Assembly: GCA_007127255.1 (NCBI GenBank)
Contig: SKZS01000013.1
Span: 1 to 13,013, forward strand
From: Syntrophomonadaceae bacterium
GTDB lineage: Bacteria > Bacillota > Dethiobacteria > DTU022
Direction: 5' to 3'
DNA length: 13,013 bases
This document shows positions 7,428 to 13,013 of the stretch, one piece after another. The number at the start of each line of letters is the position of its first letter. The first letter of the stretch is position 1. A program made the translations under genes and the position numbers. The notes beneath the pieces were generated by a model. The model saw only the letters and a list, made by a program, of their open reading frames with translations, was not told the origin of the DNA and did no database searches.

Positions 7428-9467
7428 ATGCTTAAGAACAGTGAAATAGAAGCTGCAATGAAGGTCAGGCTGGATCCCGGGTTTTTCGAGATGCCTGAGT
7501 TTGCTCCGGGGGTAAGAAGGGCTCCTTCAAGGGGTTTTACCCTCAGCCGGCAGCAAACCGAGACGGCTTTAAAAAATGCGCTGCGCTATATTCCTGAAGA
7601 ATATCATCAAAGGTTAGCTTCTGAATTTCTTGAAGAATTGACGACCAGGGGTCGTATCTATGGTTATCGTTTTAGACCGGTCGGTAGTATAAAAGCAAAA
7701 CCGATTGACCAGTACAAGGGCAACTGTATTGAAGGCAAAGCTTTCCAGGTAATGATTGACAATAACCTTGATTTTGATGTAGCCCTTTATCCCTACGAAC
7801 TGGTTACCTACGGGGAAACAGGACGGGTCTGCCAAAATTGGATGCAGTACCGCTTGATAAAAAAATACCTGGAAGTGATGACAGAGCAGCAGACCCTGGT
7901 GGTGGAATCCGGTCATCCGCTGGGTCTTTTTCGTTCCAAACCCGAAGCTCCGCGGGTGATTATTACTAACTCCCTTATGGTTGGAATGTATGACAATCCT
8001 GAAGACTGGAATGTGGCCGAGCAGATGGGGGTGGCCAATTACGGTCAGATGACGGCAGGCGGTTGGATGTATATCGGCCCGCAGGGCATTGTGCACGGCA
8101 CTTTTAACACTATTTTGAATGCCGGCCGTCAAAAACTGGGCCTCAAAGCTGACGAAGATTTAAAAGGGGTGCTTTTTGTTACTTCCGGCCTGGGTGGAAT
8201 GAGCGGGGCCCAGCCGAAAGCGGTTGAGATTGCCGGGGGTATTGGCATTATTGCAGAAGTTGACCCTTCGAGGATTAAAACGCGCCACGAGCAGGGTTGG
8301 GTCAGTGTGATAACCGATGACCTGGGTGAAGCTTTTCGTAAAGCTCTCGAGGCAAAAGAGGCAGGGAAGTCTCTTTCTATAGCATATCATGGTAATGTTG
8401 TTGATCTGCTGGCTTATGCTGTAAAACATGAACACGAAATAGATTTACTTTCAGATCAAACATCCTGCCATGCCGCCTATGACGGAGGGTATTGCCCCCA
8501 GGGTTTAACCTTTGAGCAGCGTACGGAACTACTTCAGAAAAACCGGAAGGAATTCAAAATAAATGTTGACCAATCCCTGCACAAGCACTTTGATTTAATA
8601 AAAATCCTGACTGAAAGGGGCACCTACTTTTTTGACTACGGCAATTCTTTTCTTAAAGCAGTATTTGATGCCGGGGTTAAAGAAGTGGCTAAAAACGGTT
8701 TTGACGCAAAAGACGGTTTCATATTTCCATCCTATGTGGAGGATATAATGGGTCCCGAGCTTTTTGATTACGGCTACGGTCCTTTCCGCTGGGTTTGTCT
8801 CAGCGGTAATCCTGAAGACTTAAAGAAAACCGATCGGGCAGCGATGGATTGTATCGATCCGAACTGCCGGGGTCAGGACCGCGATAATTATGTGTGGATC
8901 AGGGATGCTGAAAAAAACAACCTTGTTGTCGGTACCCAGGCTCGCATTCTTTACCAGGACCAGGCCGGGCGCACTAAAATCGCCCTCAAGTTTAACGAGC
9001 TGGTTCGTAATGGCGAGACAGGGCCTATTATGCTGGGGCGGGATCACCATGATGTCAGCGGCACTGATTCGCCATTCCGGGAAACTGCCAATATCAAAGA
9101 CGGGAGCAATGTGATGGCCGAGATGGCCGTCCAGTGCTTTGCCGGAAATGCAGCCCGCGGGATGAGCCTGGTAGCCCTGCATAATGGTGGCGGAGTGGGT
9201 ATTGGCAAAGCTATAAACGGTGGCTTCGGAATGGTTTTAGACGGAAGTGCAAGGGTTGACCGCATATTAAATACGGCCATGCCCTGGGACGTTATGGGCG
9301 GGGTGGCTCGCCGCGCCTGGGCCCGCAATGAAAACTCGATTACCACCGGTATTGAATATAACAGGGATAACTCTGATACAGATCAGGTAACCCTGCCTTA
9401 CCTTGCCGATGGAGATATGGTAAAAGCCGCTGTCGGCAAAGCATTTAATAGCATTGGGGATAAGTAA
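7428..9467 (+). CDS. hutU: Urocanate hydratase (urocanase), long form
   Basis: Urocanase converts urocanate to 4-imidazolone-5-propionate, the second step of histidine breakdown, using tightly bound NAD+ as an electrophile; it is cytoplasmic. The chain is 679 residues, against about 555 for Pseudomonas or Bacillus HutU and close to the ~676 of animal urocanases. Visible blocks include YGQMTAGGWMYIGPQGIVHGT (205-225), the NAD-binding loop GLGGMSGAQPKA (254-265), YHGNVVDLLAY (320-330), DQTSCHAAYDGGY (343-355), FGPFRW-like YGPFRWVCLSG (450-460), GRDHHDVSGTDSPFRET (537-553) and LHNGGGVGIG (584-593). At the ARICW position, where the essential Cys410 of P. putida lies, this protein reads ARILYQ (505-510), as in the eukaryote-like group. 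A GTG at 7407 is also in frame, but GGAAGGAAG (7412-7420) is well placed for ATG 7428. Confidence 0.95.
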   Translation: MLKNSEIEAAMKVRLDPGFFEMPEFAPGVRRAPSRGFTLSRQQTETALKNALRYIPEEYHQRLASEFLEELTTRGRIYGYRFRPVGSIKAKPIDQYKGNCIEGKAFQVMIDNNLDFDVALYPYELVTYGETGRVCQNWMQYRLIKKYLEVMTEQQTLVVESGHPLGLFRSKPEAPRVIITNSLMVGMYDNPEDWNVAEQMGVANYGQMTAGGWMYIGPQGIVHGTFNTILNAGRQKLGLKADEDLKGVLFVTSGLGGMSGAQPKAVEIAGGIGIIAEVDPSRIKTRHEQGWVSVITDDLGEAFRKALEAKEAGKSLSIAYHGNVVDLLAYAVKHEHEIDLLSDQTSCHAAYDGGYCPQGLTFEQRTELLQKNRKEFKINVDQSLHKHFDLIKILTERGTYFFDYGNSFLKAVFDAGVKEVAKNGFDAKDGFIFPSYVEDIMGPELFDYGYGPFRWVCLSGNPEDLKKTDRAAMDCIDPNCRGQDRDNYVWIRDAEKNNLVVGTQARILYQDQAGRTKIALKFNELVRNGETGPIMLGRDHHDVSGTDSPFRETANIKDGSNVMAEMAVQCFAGNAARGMSLVALHNGGGVGIGKAINGGFGMVLDGSARVDRILNTAMPWDVMGGVARRAWARNENSITTGIEYNRDNSDTDQVTLPYLADGDMVKAAVGKAFNSIGDK

Positions 9468-9506
9468 TAAAAAGCTACAATAGCAATAAATCGGAACAAA
9501 TATCTT

Positions 9507-9518
9507 TTCTTCGAAGAA
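9507..9518. repeat. Perfect 12-base palindrome in the hutU-hutI gap
   Basis: TTCTTCGAAGAA is a perfect dyad, 39 bases after the hutU stop. It is a plausible dimeric regulator site; it is less plausible as an RNA hairpin because a stem without a loop would lose its central pairs. The 196-base gap (9468-9663) has no clear promoter. It also contains GGGCT (9587-9591) and AGCCC (9600-9604) around an eight-base loop. Confidence 0.35.
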
Positions 9519-9663
9519 TGAGGTCAAGTGAAGATATTAAACTTCAAAAAGCGATACCCGTCATGGCGCACTGATTGATAAGCGAGGGGCTTTAATAGCA
9601 GCCCTGATCCAAAAATGGCTTCTGTTTAAGTTACAGGACACTATACATTAGGAGCGTGTTCAG

Positions 9664-10926
9664 ATGAGAGCAACCTTAATGATAAAAAATGCTGCCCAGG
9701 TGGTAACATCCAGGGGTGCTTCGGAAGTTCCCCTGACGGCAGAACATCAGGGTGAGGTCACGGTTTATGAGGACGGGGCCGTGGCCGTGGCAGGTGATAA
9801 CATCGTGGCGGTGGGAATTACCGGGGAACTCCTCGAAAAGGTAGAAGTTGATTCTCAAACAAAAATTATTGATGCCGGTGGCAAGGTAGTTTTGCCCGGC
9901 CTGGTAGATCCTCATACGCATGTGGTGTTTGGCGGTTCGCGGGAACATGAACTGGCTTTAAAACTGGAGGGAGTTCCTTACCTGGAAATACTGGCCCGTG
10001 GTGGCGGTATATTAAACAGTGTGGAAGCGACCCGTGCTGCTTCAGAAGAAGAGCTAATTAAAGCGGGCATTAAGTACTGCCGACAGATGCTGGTCCAGGG
10101 AACGACTACTGCCGAGGCGAAAAGTGGTTACGGGCTATCAACAGAGGCAGAAATAAAAACCCTTCAGGCTGTTAAACAGGTCGACAGCGCTCAGCCTGTA
10201 GATCTTGTTCCCACCTTTCTTGGCGCCCATGCTGTGCCCGGGGAATATAAGGGGGAGCCTGATCGCTATCTTGACCTGGTTATCGATGAGATGCTTCCCC
10301 TGGTAGTGGGGAAAAACCTGGCCCGCTACTGCGATGTTTTCTGCGAAGAAGGAGTGTTTTCAATAGAACAGTCAAGGCGGGTTTTATTGGCTGCCCGTGA
10401 TATGGGCCTCGGACTTAAACTGCATGCCGATGAAATTGCGCCCCTGGGCGGAGCCGAACTGGCTGCCGAATTGGGGGCCGTGTCAGCCGATCATCTTCTC
10501 GTCATTTCGGACGAAGGTATTAACAGGATGGCTGAAAAAGGGGTAATAGCCGTTATACTGCCGGGAACAACATTTTATCTGCGAGAAGATCATTATGCCC
10601 CGGCCCGAAAAATGATCGAAGCGGGAGTGCCGGTAGCCCTGGCTACCGATTTTAACCCGGGTAGTTCGCCTAACAATAACCTGCAGTTAATTATTAATAT
10701 TGCCTGTCTTTATTTACGGATGACTCCTGCCGAAGTGATTAATGCTATAACGATAAATGCCGCGCATGCTTTAGGACGAGCTGCTGAAATTGGCAGTATT
10801 GAAGTGGGCAAAACTGCGGATATGGTTATATTCGACGCGCCTAATTATGACTATCTTGCATACCGTTACGGGACGAACCTGGTCAGCAGGGTTATAAAAA
10901 ATGGGCATGTAGTAGTGGAGGTGTAG
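9664..10926 (+). CDS. hutI: Imidazolonepropionase
   Basis: HutI hydrolyses 4-imidazolone-5-propionate to N-formimino-L-glutamate, the third step of histidine breakdown, in the cytoplasm. The 420-residue chain is a complete amidohydrolase-superfamily protein of normal length. It has a small beta N-domain (about 1-75), then the metal-binding HTH of VDPHTHVVFGG (H84 and H86), GGSREHE (90-96) and LARGGGILNSVEATR (110-124). Next come GTTTAEAKSGYG (146-157), FLGAHAVP (185-192), KLHADEIAP (252-260, with H254 a likely metal ligand), SADHLL (275-280, H277) and ATDFNPGSSPNNNL (327-340, with D329 the likely metal ligand/catalytic acid). All expected active-site residues are present. AGGAG (9650-9654) lies nine bases before the ATG. 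The product is passed to the next gene's enzyme, FtcD. Confidence 0.97.
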   Translation: MRATLMIKNAAQVVTSRGASEVPLTAEHQGEVTVYEDGAVAVAGDNIVAVGITGELLEKVEVDSQTKIIDAGGKVVLPGLVDPHTHVVFGGSREHELALKLEGVPYLEILARGGGILNSVEATRAASEEELIKAGIKYCRQMLVQGTTTAEAKSGYGLSTEAEIKTLQAVKQVDSAQPVDLVPTFLGAHAVPGEYKGEPDRYLDLVIDEMLPLVVGKNLARYCDVFCEEGVFSIEQSRRVLLAARDMGLGLKLHADEIAPLGGAELAAELGAVSADHLLVISDEGINRMAEKGVIAVILPGTTFYLREDHYAPARKMIEAGVPVALATDFNPGSSPNNNLQLIINIACLYLRMTPAEVINAITINAAHALGRAAEIGSIEVGKTADMVIFDAPNYDYLAYRYGTNLVSRVIKNGHVVVEV

Positions 10927-10933
10927 TTTTCAG

Positions 10934-11830
10934 ATGACAAAAATAGTTCAGTGTGTTCCAAACTTCAGTGAAGGACGCAGGGTGGAAGTAATTGAAGAGA
11001 TTACCGGGGCAATAAAAAGTGTTGCAGGGGTAACCCTTCTTGACTACTCACATGATGAAAGTCACAATCGCTCTGTAGTTACCTTTATCGGAAACCTGGA
11101 GGGTGTTATCGAGGCTGCATTCAGGGGGGCGAAGAAAGCGGCCGAAAAAATTGACATGTCCAACCACAGCGGAGGGCACCCACGGATGGGGGCCACCGAT
11201 GTAATTCCTTTTATCCCGTTAAAGGGAGTAACGATGGAAGAATGCATCCAGATGGCAGAACAGTTAGGCCAGAGGTTGGCCGATGAGCTGAATATCCCGG
11301 TTTATCTCTATGAAGAAGCTGCTTCTAAGCCGGAAAGAAAAAATCTCTCAGATGTGCGACGTGGGCAATTTGAGGGTTTAGTTGAATCGATCAAAGAACC
11401 AGATCGCAAACCTGATTTTGGCCCGGCTGAAGTCCATCCCCGGGCGGGGGTAACTGCTGTTGGGGCCAGGCCGCCATTAATTGCCTATAATATCAATCTT
11501 GATACGGCTGAGGTATCAGTGGCCAAAAATATTGCCCGGGCAATAAGAGGCAGCAGCGGAGGTTTCCCCTCGGTTAAAGGGCTGGGGATTATGATCGAGG
11601 AAACCGGAAAAGCCCAGGTAACAATTAACGTTTGCGATTATAAAAAAGTGCCACTGCACCGTATATTTGAACTGGTTAAAAGAGAAGCAAAGCGCTATGG
11701 AGTTTCAGTAACTGGCAGTGAAGTAATCGGCCTGGTACCGCTCGATGCCCTGGTTGATGCAGCAGAATTTTACTTGCAGGTAAATGGTTTTGAACGCAGC
11801 CAGGTTTTAGAGAATAGATTATTGGAGTGA
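10934..11830 (+). CDS. ftcD: Glutamate formimidoyltransferase (single domain)
   Basis: FtcD moves the formimino group of N-formimino-L-glutamate to tetrahydrofolate, releasing glutamate and 5-formimino-THF. The 298 residues cover the two formiminotransferase subdomains only: VQCVPNFSEGRR (5-16), DYSHDESHNRSVVTF (37-51) and SGGHPRMGATDVIPF (79-93). The catalytic His82 lies in the last of these, at the same number as in the porcine enzyme. VHPRAGVTAVGARPPLIAYN (167-186) follows. The cyclodeaminase domain fused to it in animals is missing, so a separate FchA-type enzyme would be needed to finish the step; none is in the window. The start lies seven bases after hutI. Its likely ribosome binding site GGAGG (10917-10921) is inside the end of hutI, 12 bases upstream, which suggests coupled translation. 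This branch avoids HutG/HutF and feeds one-carbon metabolism. Confidence 0.96.
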   Translation: MTKIVQCVPNFSEGRRVEVIEEITGAIKSVAGVTLLDYSHDESHNRSVVTFIGNLEGVIEAAFRGAKKAAEKIDMSNHSGGHPRMGATDVIPFIPLKGVTMEECIQMAEQLGQRLADELNIPVYLYEEAASKPERKNLSDVRRGQFEGLVESIKEPDRKPDFGPAEVHPRAGVTAVGARPPLIAYNINLDTAEVSVAKNIARAIRGSSGGFPSVKGLGIMIEETGKAQVTINVCDYKKVPLHRIFELVKREAKRYGVSVTGSEVIGLVPLDALVDAAEFYLQVNGFERSQVLENRLLE

Positions 11831-11834
11831 TAAA

Positions 11835-12812
11835 ATGAGAAATAAACTACATCAAAATAATGATAGCCTCGATAGCAGCAACAGCTTGAGTGGTGGTCTA
11901 AACGGCAGTTTTAAAAAACCTGATTTAAAAGCGGTAATGCGTCTATATATCTTTATATTTGTCCTGCTCCTGACCTTCGGGGCTTTGGCACAGACTATGC
12001 ACTTCGAAATTGGAATGATCGTGACCCAGGTAGTTTTAATTCTTCTGCCTGCTCTCATTTTTCTGCAGAGATACAGGGTTGACATGCTTCAGTTTTCCCG
12101 CCTTTATCCGCTCCAGATAAAATATGTTCCGACAATAATTGTCCTGGCAGCATCAATGTGGGCGCTTAACATGATTATTGCCGCCGGCCTGGTAACCGGC
12201 TTGATGGAATATGGTTATGAACCGATTGCAGTTCTCGAACCCCCGGCAACTTTCCAGGAATATTTAATACTTCTGCTGGTGTTGTCTGTTTTTGCCGGGA
12301 TTTGTGAAGAGGTTTTGTTTCGGGGGACAATAATGCCTTCTATGGAAGAACACGGCCTGGTACCGGCAATTGTTTTCAGCTCGCTGCTTTTTGCGCTCTT
12401 TCATATAACCTTTCTCAACCTTGTCACCACCTTTATTCTGGGTATTGTCATGGCCGTTGTAGTTATTAAAACCGGTTCCCTGTGGGGTGGAATACTATAC
12501 CACATGCTAAATAACTTTATAGCAGCTACATACCTTTATTTTGCAGGGCAGCAGGAAGCAGCATCAGAAGTTAATCCGCAGGATTACTGGGTGCTCCTTC
12601 CCCTGGGTATCATTGCTCTTGCCGGATCTTACTATAGTTTACGTTTGCTGCAAAAGCAGTCAGGGAGAGAGCCGCTTCTTAAAAACCGCAAAAACTGGCT
12701 GCCTCGCGGTTGGTTTAGCAGGTATTTTGTGATTGCGTTAATTCTATTTTTGATAATGGCTTTACTAGAGTTTGCGATCGGTTTTAACTGGTTGGGATTA
12801 CCCGAGTTATAA
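11835..12812 (+). CDS. CPBP-family (CAAX/Abi-type) intramembrane metalloprotease
   Basis: This is a 325-residue polytopic membrane protein. After a polar, Ser/Asn-rich N-terminus (1-30) there are hydrophobic segments at about 36-53, 58-77, 98-121, 142-156, 174-194, 196-212, 250-272 and 297-316. The CPBP motifs are intact: EEVLFR (158-163), the EExxxR motif; FALFH (186-190), FxxxH; and HMLNN (223-227), HxxxN. These make a metal-dependent (Rce1-like) peptidase active site plausible. Bacterial members are linked to bacteriocin immunity, peptide maturation or protein-localisation roles; the substrate here is unknown. The ATG is four bases after ftcD, and GGAG (11824-11827) ends immediately before the ftcD stop codon, so the gene is very likely in the hut transcript. 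No known step of histidine breakdown needs a protease, so its presence is unexplained. Confidence 0.9.
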   Translation: MRNKLHQNNDSLDSSNSLSGGLNGSFKKPDLKAVMRLYIFIFVLLLTFGALAQTMHFEIGMIVTQVVLILLPALIFLQRYRVDMLQFSRLYPLQIKYVPTIIVLAASMWALNMIIAAGLVTGLMEYGYEPIAVLEPPATFQEYLILLLVLSVFAGICEEVLFRGTIMPSMEEHGLVPAIVFSSLLFALFHITFLNLVTTFILGIVMAVVVIKTGSLWGGILYHMLNNFIAATYLYFAGQQEAASEVNPQDYWVLLPLGIIALAGSYYSLRLLQKQSGREPLLKNRKNWLPRGWFSRYFVIALILFLIMALLEFAIGFNWLGLPEL

Positions 12813-12822
12813 TTAAATTTGC

Positions 12823-12830
12823 AAGGAGGT
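12823..12830 (+). promoter_or_regulatory. Ribosome binding site for the DJ-1/PfpI-family gene
   Basis: AAGGAGGT, a near-perfect anti-16S match, lies seven bases before ATG 12838. No terminator is seen in the 25 bases after the protease gene, so read-through from it is likely. Confidence 0.8.
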
Positions 12831-12837
12831 TTACATC

Positions 12838-13013
12838 ATGGGTTTGGAAGGAAAACATGTTGCTATTCTGCTTGAAGAGATTTATGAAGATCCTGAATTC
12901 TGGTATCCTTACTACCGCTTTTTAGAGGCCGGGGCGAAAGTAACGGTTATTGCCCCCGAGGTAAGAGAGTATAAAAGCAAGCATGGGTTTCCAGCCAGGG
13001 CTGATCTGGCAGC
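12838..13013 (+). CDS. DJ-1/PfpI-family protein, N-terminal fragment (runs off window)
   Basis: Only 58 codons are visible. They read MGLEGKHVAILLEEIYEDPE, then FWYPYYRFLEAGAKVTVIAP and a stretch with EYKSKHGFPARADLA. This fits the first beta-alpha-beta unit of the DJ-1/PfpI/ThiJ fold: a hydrophobic strand with a conserved Glu (LLEE), a helix, a second strand ending in VIAP, and the GEYKxKHG-like block of PfpI-type members. Relatives include PfpI-type proteins, YhbO/YajL-type proteins and glutamine amidotransferase-like hydrolases. The nucleophilic cysteine lies beyond the window, so activity cannot be judged. Confidence 0.75.
   Translation, partial: MGLEGKHVAILLEEIYEDPEFWYPYYRFLEAGAKVTVIAPEVREYKSKHGFPARADLA

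Noticed and set aside
7614..8132. A 172-codon minus-strand open frame inside hutU
   Set aside because: It lies entirely opposite conserved hutU coding sequence, has no ribosome binding site and reads like a low-complexity shadow.
9642..9647. A TATACA -10 box giving hutI its own promoter
   Set aside because: Transcription would start at or inside the ribosome binding site, and no -35 match is present at 17 bases.

Overview
The window looks like a chromosomal segment of an anaerobic low- to mid-GC Firmicute of clostridial type. This is an inference from strong AGGAGG-type ribosome binding sites, two TTG starts, a molybdopterin oxidoreductase, and histidine breakdown through the folate-linked formiminotransferase branch. 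No rRNA, tRNA, CRISPR array, insertion sequence or phage gene is visible.

Layout. Positions 2-1501 hold the C-terminal part of a DMSO-reductase-superfamily molybdopterin oxidoreductase, cut by the window edge. After a 237-base gap with a hairpin-forming inverted repeat come a membrane-anchored GH63-like (MGH1-type) glycoside hydrolase (1739-4192) and a membrane-anchored NodB-type polysaccharide deacetylase (4257-5102). These point to glycan processing. Two minus-strand genes follow: an AI-2E-family (PerM/YdbI-like) membrane protein (6860-5745) and, downstream of it, a cytoplasmic cyclophilin-type prolyl isomerase (5673-5149).

Between 6861 and 7427 lies a region without intact genes. It holds the AI-2E-gene promoter, a second promoter with a leader hairpin, and what I read as the dead N-terminal remnant of an MntP/YtaF-like membrane protein gene (7096-7284; in-frame stop at codon 4, 3' part missing). 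A -10 box flanked by an 8-bp interrupted inverted repeat then precedes the histidine-utilisation genes.

The hut cluster runs on the plus strand: hutU (urocanase, long eukaryote-like form), a 196-base gap with a perfect 12-bp palindrome, hutI (imidazolonepropionase), ftcD (glutamate formimidoyltransferase), a CPBP/CAAX-type intramembrane protease, and the start of a DJ-1/PfpI-family gene running off the window. HutU, HutI and FtcD turn urocanate into glutamate and pass the formimino carbon to tetrahydrofolate. Histidine ammonia-lyase and formimidoyl-THF cyclodeaminase are not in the window. From hutI onward the genes are 4-25 bases apart with no visible terminator, so they are probably co-transcribed.

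Most of the window is recognisable metabolism. I found no convincing undescribed multi-gene system. The points most worth a second look are the decayed MntP-like gene, the repeat around the hutU promoter, the topology of the GH63-like/deacetylase pair, and the protease and DJ-1 genes attached to the hut operon.
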